This document shows, piece by piece, positions 43,521-51,747 of a stretch of DNA of 64,000 nucleotides. The position numbers and the translations under genes were made by a program. The notes below the pieces were generated by a model. The model was not told where the DNA came from and made no database searches. It worked only from the letters and a program-made list of their open reading frames with translations. Numbering within the stretch: the first letter of the stretch is position 1; each line of letters begins with the position of its first letter. The DNA comes from REEB95 sp035934995 (lineage in GTDB: Bacteria; Pseudomonadota; Alphaproteobacteria; ATCC43930; CGMCC-115725): contig DASYXI010000040.1 of NCBI GenBank assembly GCA_035934995.1, positions 1 to 64,000 on the forward strand, in the 5' to 3' direction.

Positions 43521-45143
43521 ATGCGGCGGCTGCGGTCCCGCGTGCGCGCGGGCTGGCATCTGTCGCCGCTCACGCGGCGCATTCTGACGGTCAACGTGTT
43601 GACGCTCGTGCTGCTCGGCGTCGGTGTGCTTTATCTGGGCGAGTATCAGGACAGTCTCGTCACCGCGAACATCGAATCGCTCAAGACGCAGGCCGAGATC
43701 TTCGCCGCGGCGCTCGGCGAGGGCGCGGTCGACCAGCAACGCGCTTCGTTCAAACTCGATCCGCAACTTTCGCGCGAAATGATGCGGCGGCTGGTCGAGC
43801 CGACGAAGACGCGGGCGCGCCTGTTCGACGAGCAGGGTAAACTCGTTGCCGACACCAACGTTCTCGAAGGGCCTGGCGGCACGGTGCAGGTCGCTCAGTT
43901 GGCGGCGCCGGATGCCAGCTTCTTCGAGCGGGTCACCGATGCGGTCTACGGCGCGGTTGTCAGCATCTTCCCCTGGCAGCAGGGCTTTCCGCGTTACGTC
44001 GAGCCGACGACCGATAACGCCGATTCATATCCAGATGCCGTGCGCGCCCTCGCCGGCGATATCGCCCAGAGCGTGCGAGCACGCGGCAACAGCGGTCTGA
44101 TCCTCACCGTTGCCGTGCCGGTGCAGCACTATCGTAAGGTTCTGGGCGCGGTGCAGTTGTCGATCGGCAGCCGCGACATCGAGAGGGCGATCCGCGCGGT
44201 CCGGATCGAGTTCATCAAGGTCTTCCTCGCCGCGCTGGGCATCACGATCTTCCTCTCGATCTATCTTGCTGGCACGATCGCACGGCCGATCCGGCGCCTT
44301 GCGGCCGCCGCCGAATCCGTGCGGCGCCGTCCGACGCGCGAGGCCGCGATCCCCGATCTCACCGGCCGGCACGACGAGATCGGCGATCTCTCGGGCGCGC
44401 TCCGGGAAATGACCGCCGCGCTGTGGCAGCGCGTCGGCGCGATCGAGCGTTTCGCGGCCGATGTCGCGCATGAGATCAAAAACCCGCTGACCTCGCTCAA
44501 AAGCGCGATCGAAACCGCCAGCCGGCTTAATGACCGCGAGAAGGAACGTAAACTGCTCGCGCTCGTGCTCGAGGACGTGATGCGCCTCGACCGGTTGATC
44601 ACCGACATCTCCGACGCCTCGCGGCTTGATGCCGATCTGGCGCGCGACGAGTTCGTGCCCGTGCCGCTTGGCAAGTTGCTGGCGACCTTGGTCCAGGTGC
44701 ACGAAGCCGCGGCCAAGGACGATTCACCGCGGTTGCTGCTGTCCTTGCCGGGCGAGCCCGGCACGCCAGCGGGCGATCTGCCGGCGCCGGGCATCGAAGG
44801 CCGGCTCGTCCAGGTGTTCCGCAACCTCATGGCCAACGCGGTGTCGTTCAGCCCACCGGGCAGCGCGATCCGTATCGCGGCGCGCCGCGACGGCCGCGAC
44901 GTCGTGGTGACGATCGACGATCAAGGGCCGGGCATTCCCGAAGGTAAATTCGCCGCGATCTTCGAGCGCTTCTATTCGGAACGGCCGGCCGGTGAAAAAT
45001 TCGGCACGCATTCCGGTCTCGGCCTGTCGATTTCGAAGCAGATCGTCGAAAATCACCGCGGCCAGATCCGCGCCGAGAACCGCACCGACGACCGCGGTCA
45101 GGTGCTGGGCGCGCGCTTCACCGTCCGGCTACCGGCCATTTAG
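43521..45143 (+). CDS. chvG: Sensor histidine kinase ChvG
   Basis: This 540-residue kinase has one N-terminal membrane helix ('VNVLTLVLLGVGVLYLGEY'), a periplasmic sensing region of about 200 residues, a second helix ('VFLAALGITIFLSIYLAG'), a HAMP region, the dimer/phosphotransfer helix with His317 in 'VAHEIKNPLTSLKSA', and the ATPase domain ('NLMANAVSFSPPG', 'DDQGPGIPEGKF', 'GLGLSISKQIV'). The start is uncertain: ATG at 43434 is in frame and overlaps chvI; neither has a clear ribosome site. No ExoR-like repressor gene is beside it. Confidence 0.9.
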   Translation: MRRLRSRVRAGWHLSPLTRRILTVNVLTLVLLGVGVLYLGEYQDSLVTANIESLKTQAEIFAAALGEGAVDQQRASFKLDPQLSREMMRRLVEPTKTRARLFDEQGKLVADTNVLEGPGGTVQVAQLAAPDASFFERVTDAVYGAVVSIFPWQQGFPRYVEPTTDNADSYPDAVRALAGDIAQSVRARGNSGLILTVAVPVQHYRKVLGAVQLSIGSRDIERAIRAVRIEFIKVFLAALGITIFLSIYLAGTIARPIRRLAAAAESVRRRPTREAAIPDLTGRHDEIGDLSGALREMTAALWQRVGAIERFAADVAHEIKNPLTSLKSAIETASRLNDREKERKLLALVLEDVMRLDRLITDISDASRLDADLARDEFVPVPLGKLLATLVQVHEAAAKDDSPRLLLSLPGEPGTPAGDLPAPGIEGRLVQVFRNLMANAVSFSPPGSAIRIAARRDGRDVVVTIDDQGPGIPEGKFAAIFERFYSERPAGEKFGTHSGLGLSISKQIVENHRGQIRAENRTDDRGQVLGARFTVRLPAI

Positions 45144-45190
45144 GCCGCCATCGATATTGCTCTGCAACATGAGAGATTTCGCTGGTGACC

Positions 45191-45219
45191 TTGTCACAGT
45201 CCGAATCCGATAATATCCT
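45191..45219 (+). promoter_or_regulatory. Possible internal promoter before hprK
   Basis: TTGTCA and TATCCT are 17 bp apart in an unusually AT-rich part of the chvG-hprK gap. The -10 is a partial match only. If real, the hairpin just downstream would lie in the leader of the message. Confidence 0.28.
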
Positions 45220-45242
45220 TGTATTTTCAATAGCTTGAGATC

Positions 45243-45277
45243 TGTCAATGGCGTGGTGCACTGCCACGCCATTGACA
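45243..45277. promoter_or_regulatory. Perfect 14-bp inverted repeat upstream of hprK
   Basis: TGTCAATGGCGTGG and its exact complement enclose a 7-nt loop (TGCACTG), ending 32 bp before the hprK ATG. No T-run follows, so it is not an ordinary terminator. It could be an RNA processing or stability hairpin between the chvIG and PTS parts of the operon, or a DNA operator. Confidence 0.75.
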
Positions 45278-45309
45278 TTGAAAGCGCCCCGGCGCACCTA
45301 AAGCGCCCA

Positions 45310-45762
45310 ATGCAATTGGTCCACGGCACGGCAGTGCGGTTGGGGCAAGCGGGCATGCTCCTGCGCGGCCCCTCCGGCAGCGGTAAATCCGATTTGGCGC
45401 TTCGCCTCATCGAAGCGGGCGCGTCACTGGTCGCCGACGATCAGGTCGCGCTGGCGCTCGACGGCGCCGAGATCTGGCTGAGTGCGCCGCCCGCCATCGC
45501 CGGCATGATCGAGGCACGCGGCGTCGGCATCCTGCGTTTGCCGCGGGCGCCGCGCGCGGCCTTGCGCCTGGTGTGTGATCTGGTCCCGCGCGACCAAGTC
45601 GAACGGCTGCCGGAGCGCAGCGATTGCACGCTGCTTGGTGTCCCGGTGCCACGGGTGGCGCTGTGTGCCTTCGACGCATCGACGCCCACGAAGCTCCGCT
45701 TCGCCTTGCGGGCGGTGACCGGCGAACCCATCGCCACCGAGTCACTTTCGGTTCAGCCGTGA
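45310..45762 (+). CDS. hprK: HPr kinase/phosphorylase, short alphaproteobacterial type
   Basis: This 150-residue protein corresponds to the catalytic half of HprK only, as usual in Alphaproteobacteria. It has the P-loop 'GPSGSGKSDLALRLIEAGAS' (residues 20-27 for the loop itself) and 'VADDQVAL'. It should phosphorylate and dephosphorylate the regulatory Ser of HPr, encoded three genes on. I chose ATG at 45310, where similarity begins; the frame is open back to 45235, but that would place the start before the hairpin. Its stop overlaps the rapZ start. Confidence 0.88.
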   Translation: MQLVHGTAVRLGQAGMLLRGPSGSGKSDLALRLIEAGASLVADDQVALALDGAEIWLSAPPAIAGMIEARGVGILRLPRAPRAALRLVCDLVPRDQVERLPERSDCTLLGVPVPRVALCAFDASTPTKLRFALRAVTGEPIATESLSVQP

Positions 45763-46685
45763 TGCCCAGTGCCGTCCGTACGCGTCTTCTGGTGGTGACC
45801 GGTTTGTCCGGTGCCGGGCGCTCGACCGCGCTCAAGGCGCTGGAGGATATGGGTTACGAGGCGGTCGACAATTTGCCGCTGTCGCTGCTGCCCAGCCTGA
45901 TCGGCCCGCGCGCCGCGACGGCGCCGCTGGCGATCGGCGTTGACGTGCGCACGCGCGACTTTGCGGTGCCGTCGCTGGTCAAGGCGCTCGACGAACTGAC
46001 TGCCGGCCGGTCGATCGATCTCAAGCTGCTGTTCCTCGATTGCGACGACGATCATCTCGAGCGGCGCTTCACCGAAACCCGGCGGCGCCATCCGCTGGCG
46101 TTGGAGCGGCCGGTCGCCGACGGCATCCGGCTCGAACGCCAGCGCGTCTGGCCGCTACGCGACCGGGCCGATCTCGTGATCGATACCAGCAACCTTGCGC
46201 CGGGTGATCTTAAGCGTCTGCTGCAAGGTCATTTCGCTTTGACGTCGCAACCCGGCGTCACCGTTGCGGTGACGTCGTTTTCGTATCGTCACGGCCTGCC
46301 GCGCGACGCCGATCTGGTCTTCGACATGCGCTTCCTGCGCAACCCACATTACGTGCCGGCGTTGCAGAAGCTGTCGGGCCGCGATCGCGCCGTCGGCGCC
46401 TTCATCGAGGCCGATCCCGACTTCACGCCCCGCTTCGAGGAAATGGCCGCCTGGCTCGACCACCTGCTGCCGCGCTACGAAGCCGAGGGCAAAAGCTATC
46501 TCACCATCGCCATCGGCTGCACCGGCGGTCGCCACCGTTCCGTGTACGTCGCTGAACGATTGGCGGCGCGGCTCGCCGCCGATGGGCGGCGCGTCGCGCT
46601 GATGCACCGCGACCTCGACCGGCCCGGCGAGGCCGGCCCACATCCCGCCGAGCCACCGGCGCCTCCCGTGAAGGATATTGCATGA
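45762..46685 (+). CDS. rapZ: RNase adapter protein / nucleotide-binding RapZ
   Basis: The 307-residue protein has an N-terminal P-loop domain and the C-terminal RapZ domain ('TIAIGCTGGRHRSVYVAERL'). In enterobacteria RapZ controls glucosamine-6-phosphate synthase through small RNAs; in Alphaproteobacteria its target is not settled, but the gene is regularly between hprK and EIIA-Man. The P-loop reads GLSGAGRST, with Arg where the usual lysine of Walker A stands. The ATG overlaps the hprK stop (TGATG). Confidence 0.92.
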   Translation: MPSAVRTRLLVVTGLSGAGRSTALKALEDMGYEAVDNLPLSLLPSLIGPRAATAPLAIGVDVRTRDFAVPSLVKALDELTAGRSIDLKLLFLDCDDDHLERRFTETRRRHPLALERPVADGIRLERQRVWPLRDRADLVIDTSNLAPGDLKRLLQGHFALTSQPGVTVAVTSFSYRHGLPRDADLVFDMRFLRNPHYVPALQKLSGRDRAVGAFIEADPDFTPRFEEMAAWLDHLLPRYEAEGKSYLTIAIGCTGGRHRSVYVAERLAARLAADGRRVALMHRDLDRPGEAGPHPAEPPAPPVKDIA

Positions 46686-47086
46686 TTGGTATGGTTCTCG
46701 TGACGCATGGCCGTTTGGCGGCGGAGTTCATTGCCGCGCTCGAGCATGTCGTCGGTCCACAGCGTAACATCGCGGCCGTCTGCATTGGCCCGGAAGACGA
46801 CATGGAGAAGCGGCGTCAGGACATCCTCCGGTCCGTCGAGGAGGTCGGCAACGGCGATGGTGTCGTGCTACTGACCGATATGTTCGGCGGCACGCCGTCG
46901 AATCTAGCGATCTCGATCATGGACAAGGCCAAAGTCGAGGTCATTGCCGGCGTCAATCTGCCGATGCTGATCAAGCTCGCGAGCCTGCGTCAGACCGAGC
47001 CGCTGGCCAATGCCGTGCGCGGCGCCCAGGAAGCCGGCCGCAAATACATCAACGTCGCCTCGCAGCTCTTGGCCGACGTTCGCTGA
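46682..47086 (+). CDS. PTS mannose/fructose-type EIIA protein
   Basis: The 134-residue protein is an EIIA-Man domain with phospho-acceptor His9 in 'MVLVTHGRLAAEFI' and 'VVLLTDMFGGTPSNLAI'. No EIIB or EIIC transporter is in the cluster, so it likely ends a regulatory phosphorelay rather than carrying sugar. It overlaps rapZ by 4 bp and touches the HPr start by one base. Confidence 0.93.
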   Translation: MIGMVLVTHGRLAAEFIAALEHVVGPQRNIAAVCIGPEDDMEKRRQDILRSVEEVGNGDGVVLLTDMFGGTPSNLAISIMDKAKVEVIAGVNLPMLIKLASLRQTEPLANAVRGAQEAGRKYINVASQLLADVR

Positions 47087-47388
47087 TGGCGGAATCGTCG
47101 GCTAGCGCCGCGGCGCCCGCCCAAGTCAACCGCTCCGTCACCATCTGCAATCAACGTGGCCTTCACGCGCGCGCCGCCGCCCGCTTCGTCAAGCTCGCCT
47201 TCGAATACGACGCCGACATCACCGTCACGAAAGCCGGCGCATCGGTCTCCGGCCGGTCTATCATGGGCCTGATGATGCTCGCCGCGGGCCCCGGCAGCAC
47301 CGTCGATTTGAGTGCCACCGGGCCCGACGCCACGCGCGCAATCGACGCGCTCGTGGCGCTGATCACCGGCGGCTTCAATGAGGACTGA
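47086..47388 (+). CDS. ptsH: HPr phosphocarrier protein
   Basis: This 100-residue HPr has the PEP-dependent site His27 in 'NQRGLHARAAARFVKLA' and the HprK target Ser58 in 'VSGRSIMGLMMLAAG'. A 14-residue N-terminal extension precedes the normal domain. It passes phosphate from EI to the EIIA beside it. The start shares its A with the EIIA stop; its end overlaps ptsI by 11 bp. Confidence 0.95.
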   Translation: MAESSASAAAPAQVNRSVTICNQRGLHARAAARFVKLAFEYDADITVTKAGASVSGRSIMGLMMLAAGPGSTVDLSATGPDATRAIDALVALITGGFNED

Positions 47389-49147
47389 AGGCGGACACGG
47401 CGAACGGCGGCTGCAAGGTCTCGGGATCGCGCCCGGGATCGCCATCGGCCGTGCCTTCGTCAGCGACAACAGCGCGATCACGGTTTCGGAACGGCGCATC
47501 GAACTGGCCGAAGTCGATAACGAGCAAAAGCGTTTCACCCAGGCGGTTGAAATCGCGATCAAGCAGCTTAAGAAGCTCAAGACCAAGGCGGTGGCACTGC
47601 CGGGCACGGCGGCGGAGGAGATGGGTTATCTCCTCGACGCGCATCTGGCGATGCTATCGCGCTCGCGATTCGTCCGCGGCGTCGAGCGGCGCATCGTCGA
47701 GGAGCGCGCGAACGCCGAACGTGCCGTGGCGCTCGAGATCGAGAGCATGGGCAAAAGCTTCGCGGCGATGGGCGACGCCTATCTCGCATCGCGGATCGAG
47801 GACGTGCGCGTGGTCGGGCAGCGGTTGCTGCGCAACCTGACAAAGACGCCGTACGCCACGTTCAAATCGCTTGCCGAGGGCACCATCGTCCTGGCCGAAG
47901 AATTGAGCCCGGCCGATATCGCCTTGATGGATCCGAAGCAGGTCAAAGGCTTCGCCAGCGTGCTCGGCGGTGCCGAAGGCCATACCGCGATCATGGCGCG
48001 CGCGCTCGGCATTCCGGCAGTGCTCGGCATCGCCGACCTGCTTAAGGACGCCGCTCCCGGCGACGCCGTGGCGCTCGACGGGACGACCGGCGAAGTCGTG
48101 TTGCGGCCGAACGCTGCGACCCACGCCCGCTTCGAGAAACGCCGCTCGGCGATCGAGCGCGCCGGTCGCGGCCTGGCGCGGCTCAAGCGCTTGCCGGCCG
48201 AAACCCGCGACGGCGTTGAAATTCTGCTCGAGGCCAATCTCGAACTGCCGCGCGAGATCGGCCAGGCGCTGTCGGTCGGCGCCCAGGGTCTGGGCCTGGT
48301 ACGCACCGAGTTCCTTTACATGAACCGCGACGATCTACCGGACGAGGACGAGCAGTACGCCTCTTATCTCGAGTTGGTGCGCGGCATGGACGGCAAGCCC
48401 GTGACGCTCCGTACACTCGACATCGGCGGCGACAAGCTGGCCGCGCCGCTCGCCGAGCTGATGGAAGGCGAAGGCAACAACCCGGCGCTCGGCCTGCGCG
48501 CCATCCGGCTGTCGCTCAAGGAGCGCAGCCTGCTCGATGCCCAGTTGGCCGCCATGGTACGTGCCGCCGCGCACGGTCCAGTGCGCATCCTGCTGCCGAT
48601 GATCTCGAGCGTGGGCGAGGTGCGTGCCGCGCGCGAACAGCTCGCGCACGTGGCACGGCGCCTCAAGCGGCGCGGCGTGCGCGTGCCCGACGAGCTGCCG
48701 CCGTTGGGCGTGATGATCGAAATTCCCGGTGCGGCGCTGGCGGCCGACGCCTTGGCGGCGGTGGCCGATTTCTTCGCCATCGGCACCAACGATTTGATCC
48801 AGTACGCGCTGGCGGTCGATCGCGGCGACGAACGCGTCGCCTATCTGCACAACCCGCTGCACCCGGCGGTGTTGCGGTTGATCCAATTCGCCGTCGAAGC
48901 GGCGCTGCGCGCCCAGATCCCGATCAGCCTGTGCGGCGAGATGGCCGGCGATCCGCGTTACACCGCGCTGCTTCTCGGGCTTGGTATCCGTGATCTGTCG
49001 ATGGCGCCGGCCAACGTGCCGCGGGTCAAGCAGCGCGTCCGCGCCATGGATTTGGCGGCGGCGACCCAGCGCGCCCGCGCGATCATGGACCAGCTCGACG
49101 ACGCCCGCATCGCCAGCCTGCTCGACGATTTCAACGAGCTTGCTTAA
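47378..49147 (+). CDS. ptsI: Phosphoenolpyruvate-protein phosphotransferase (EI)
   Basis: The 589-residue enzyme starts the phosphorelay by taking phosphate from PEP on His202 ('VLGGAEGHTAIMARALGIPA'). The C-terminal PEP-binding barrel shows 'GLVRTEFLYMNRD', 'RTLDIGGDK' and 'SLCGEMAGDPRYTALLLGLG'. The N-terminus 'LQGLGIAPGIAIGRAFV' and the length match ordinary EI rather than the longer GAF-containing PtsP. It closes the chvI-to-ptsI cluster and converges with the ferredoxin reductase gene (12-bp gap). Confidence 0.95.
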   Translation: MRTEGGHGERRLQGLGIAPGIAIGRAFVSDNSAITVSERRIELAEVDNEQKRFTQAVEIAIKQLKKLKTKAVALPGTAAEEMGYLLDAHLAMLSRSRFVRGVERRIVEERANAERAVALEIESMGKSFAAMGDAYLASRIEDVRVVGQRLLRNLTKTPYATFKSLAEGTIVLAEELSPADIALMDPKQVKGFASVLGGAEGHTAIMARALGIPAVLGIADLLKDAAPGDAVALDGTTGEVVLRPNAATHARFEKRRSAIERAGRGLARLKRLPAETRDGVEILLEANLELPREIGQALSVGAQGLGLVRTEFLYMNRDDLPDEDEQYASYLELVRGMDGKPVTLRTLDIGGDKLAAPLAELMEGEGNNPALGLRAIRLSLKERSLLDAQLAAMVRAAAHGPVRILLPMISSVGEVRAAREQLAHVARRLKRRGVRVPDELPPLGVMIEIPGAALAADALAAVADFFAIGTNDLIQYALAVDRGDERVAYLHNPLHPAVLRLIQFAVEAALRAQIPISLCGEMAGDPRYTALLLGLGIRDLSMAPANVPRVKQRVRAMDLAAATQRARAIMDQLDDARIASLLDDFNELA

Positions 49148-49159
49148 AGCGCCGCGCGG

Positions 49160-50170
49160 CTAACGCGCCGGCACGCCGGTCATGGTCGAGTATTCGAAAT
49201 GCAGGGCCTCGCCAGGATGGACGAGCGGAAAGATCGCACGCGCCGCCAAGGCTGCTTCGGCGAAACCCGACAGGATCAGCTTGAGCTTGCCGGGATAATG
49301 CGCCACGTCGCCGATGGCGAAGATCCCGGGCTGGGAAGTGGCGCAGGTCGACGGCTCGACCGTGAGGTGATGGCGTTCGAGCGCCAGCCCCCATTGCGCG
49401 ATCGGTCCAAGGTCGGTGGCGAGACCGAAAAACGGCAGCAGCACATCGGCCGGCAGAGTTCGTTCCTTGCCATCGAGATCGGCAACGATCACGGCGCGTA
49501 ATTGACCATCGGCGCCGTCGAGCGCCTGGAGCTGGCACGGCGTCACCAGCTCGATCGCGCCCTCCTTGGCGAGGGCTTCGAGCCGCGCGACGCTTTCGGG
49601 TGCGGCGCGGAATTTGGCGCGGCGATGAACCACCATCACCCTGGCGGCGATCTCAGCCAGCGACAGCGCCCAATCGATCGCCGAATCGCCGCCGCCGGCG
49701 ATGACGACACGCTTGCCGCGGAAGCTCTCGCGCCGGCTCACCAGGTAGAACACGCTCTTGCCTTCATAGCGCTCGATGCCGGCGAGCGGCGGCCGGTTGG
49801 GGCCGAAGGCGCCGGCGCCGGCGGCGACGATCACCGCCCGTGCCGTGACGCTCGCGCCGTCCGCCATACGTAGGGCGAAGCCGCTATTGTGCGGCGTCAG
49901 CGCGGTCACCGGCTGACCCAGTCGATATGCGGGCGCGAACGGCGCTGCCTGTTCGACCAGCTTGTGCACGAGTTCCTGCGCCGCGATGCGCGGATAGCCG
50001 GGAATGTCGTAAATCGGCTTTTCGGGATAAAGCGCGGCGCACTGGCCGCCGGGCGCTTCGAGGGCATCGATGACGCAGCAGCGCATTTTCAGCATGCCGC
50101 ATTCGAACACCGCGAAAAGCCCGACCGGCCCCGCGCCGACGATCGCGACATCCGTTGCGGTTTCCGTCAT
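49160..50170 (-). CDS. Thioredoxin-reductase-like ferredoxin/flavodoxin-NADP+ reductase
   Basis: A 336-residue flavoprotein with FAD motif 'DVAIVGAGPVGLFAVFECGM', 'GGQCAALYPEKPIYDIPGYP', NADP motif 'VVIAGGGDSAIDWALSLAE' and the C-terminal 'GIFAIGDVAHYPGKLKLILS'. It lacks the CxxC disulfide of true thioredoxin reductases. This is the pattern of the YumC-type ferredoxin-NADP reductases, which move electrons between NADPH and ferredoxin. The start 'MTETATDVAI' is chosen; the frame runs 12 codons upstream. It could supply reductant to iron-sulfur or oxygenase enzymes, including IorAB in reverse flow; that link is speculative. Confidence 0.88.
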   Translation of the reverse strand: MTETATDVAIVGAGPVGLFAVFECGMLKMRCCVIDALEAPGGQCAALYPEKPIYDIPGYPRIAAQELVHKLVEQAAPFAPAYRLGQPVTALTPHNSGFALRMADGASVTARAVIVAAGAGAFGPNRPPLAGIERYEGKSVFYLVSRRESFRGKRVVIAGGGDSAIDWALSLAEIAARVMVVHRRAKFRAAPESVARLEALAKEGAIELVTPCQLQALDGADGQLRAVIVADLDGKERTLPADVLLPFFGLATDLGPIAQWGLALERHHLTVEPSTCATSQPGIFAIGDVAHYPGKLKLILSGFAEAALAARAIFPLVHPGEALHFEYSTMTGVPAR

Positions 50171-50249
50171 CGCGCGTACCATGCAGGCGCGCGGCGAACG
50201 GCGCAACCCCGCGGTTGCGGCTTGGAAAGCCGCAGCCTAAAACAACGAA

Positions 50250-50732
50250 GTGGGTGGAGGTGCTGCGCTTGTTCTTGCCTTGGTCAACGAGGCCGCGACC
50301 GGCCGGTTCGCCGCGCGTCTCGCGCGCCTGGCGCGGCGGGGCGACGTGATCGCGCTCCACGGCGAACTGGGCAGTGGCAAGACGACCTTCGCCCGCGCCT
50401 TCATCCGCGCGCGGCTTGGCGAATCGCTCGAAGTGCCGAGCCCGACTTTCACGCTGGTCGAGATTTATGACGGCGGCGACTCGGCGCCGGCGATCTGGCA
50501 TTTCGACCTGTTTCGCCTCAACGGTGCAGACGAGGCGCGCGAGCTCGGCTACGAAGAGGCGCTCGCCGACGATATCAGCCTGATCGAATGGCCCGAACGC
50601 CTGGGGAAGCTGCTCCCGGCCGAGCGCCTGGCGCTCACTTTTGCCGCCGGTCCGACACCCGAATCGCGCCGTCTGACGGTCGAACCATCGGCATCCTGGC
50701 GCGATCGAATCGAGGAGTTGTCCGGTGGTTGA
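50250..50732 (+). CDS. tsaE: tRNA t6A biosynthesis ATPase TsaE
   Basis: This 160-residue ATPase has the P-loop 'ALHGELGSGKTTFARAFIRA', 'SPTFTLVEIY' and 'WHFDLFRL', with the late 'LIEWPERLGKLLP', as in TsaE. It works with TsaD and TsaB in making t6A37; TsaD is encoded at 13430. I use GTG at 50250; no ATG is in frame nearby, and the next few GTG/TTG codons are possible. It overlaps amgK by 8 bp. Confidence 0.93.
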   Translation: MGGGAALVLALVNEAATGRFAARLARLARRGDVIALHGELGSGKTTFARAFIRARLGESLEVPSPTFTLVEIYDGGDSAPAIWHFDLFRLNGADEARELGYEEALADDISLIEWPERLGKLLPAERLALTFAAGPTPESRRLTVEPSASWRDRIEELSGG

Positions 50733-51747
50733 ACGCGCGTTGCTGATCGAACGGTTTCTTGACCAGGCGGGCTGGGGCGACGCCAAGCATGTGCCACTCC
50801 CGGGCGACGCCTCGTTCCGGCGCTATGTCCGGCTCCATGGTTCCGACAAGCGCACCGCGATGCTGATGGATGCGCCGCCGCCGCAGGAAAACGTCCGGCC
50901 CTATCTGGCGGTGGCGCGGCTGCTGCGTCGCCTGGGTTTCGGCGTGCCGGCGATCTACGGCCAGGACGCCAAGAACGGTCTGCTGCTGATCGAGGATCTG
51001 GGCGACGACACCTATACGCGGCTGCTGGCGAGCGGCGAATCCGAAGAGTCGCTTTATAGCCTCGCGATCGACGTGCTGATCGCGCTGCGGCAGCGGTTCA
51101 CCGCCAAGAAAATGAAAGAGGCGAAGTTCCTCGCGCCGTACGACGATCAACGGCTGCTCGACGAAGCAGCGCTGTTGGTCGATTGGTATTGGCCGGCCAT
51201 CGCCGGCGGACCCGTCGATCCGGCGTTGCGCGCGGAATATCTGGCGCTCTGGCAGGCGGCACTGCCGGCGGCGCACAAATTGCCGGCGACGCTGGTATTG
51301 CGCGACTTTCATGTCGACAATCTGATGCGCGTGCGCAACCGCGATGGCCTGCTCGAATGCGGCGTGATCGATTTCCAGGATGCGGTGATCGGGCCGCCGA
51401 GCTACGACCTGGTCTCGTTGCTCGAGGACGCGCGCCGCGACGTGGCTGCCGAGCTCGCCGCGCGCATGAAGCAGCGCTACCTCGACGCTTTTACCGAGAT
51501 CGACCGCGCCGCGTTCGACGCGTCCTACGCAATCCTCGGCGCGCAGCGTAGCGCCAAGATCGTCGGCATCTTCACGCGGCTGTGCGTGCGCGACGGCAAA
51601 CCGCAATATCTCGCGCATATTCCGCGCGTCTGGCGGATCCTCCAACAAGGCCTGAAGCATCCGGCGCTGGCGCCGGTGGCCGCATGGTTCGCGCGCCATA
51701 TTCCCGAGGTCAGCCGCAAAATTCCGCCATGCCGCCCCGCCGCGTAA
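50725..51747 (+). CDS. amgK: Phosphotransferase of the AmgK type (anomeric MurNAc/GlcNAc kinase)
   Basis: The 340-residue protein has an aminoglycoside-phosphotransferase fold with the catalytic Asp in 'LVLRDFHVDNLMRVRN' and the metal Asp in 'GVIDFQDAVIGPPSYDLVSL'. It sits between tsaE and murU, the arrangement of AmgK-MurU cell-wall recycling, where AmgK phosphorylates MurNAc and GlcNAc at C1. It starts with GTG inside the tsaE end. Context and motifs agree, but other sugar kinases share this fold. Confidence 0.88.
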   Translation: MVERALLIERFLDQAGWGDAKHVPLPGDASFRRYVRLHGSDKRTAMLMDAPPPQENVRPYLAVARLLRRLGFGVPAIYGQDAKNGLLLIEDLGDDTYTRLLASGESEESLYSLAIDVLIALRQRFTAKKMKEAKFLAPYDDQRLLDEAALLVDWYWPAIAGGPVDPALRAEYLALWQAALPAAHKLPATLVLRDFHVDNLMRVRNRDGLLECGVIDFQDAVIGPPSYDLVSLLEDARRDVAAELAARMKQRYLDAFTEIDRAAFDASYAILGAQRSAKIVGIFTRLCVRDGKPQYLAHIPRVWRILQQGLKHPALAPVAAWFARHIPEVSRKIPPCRPAA

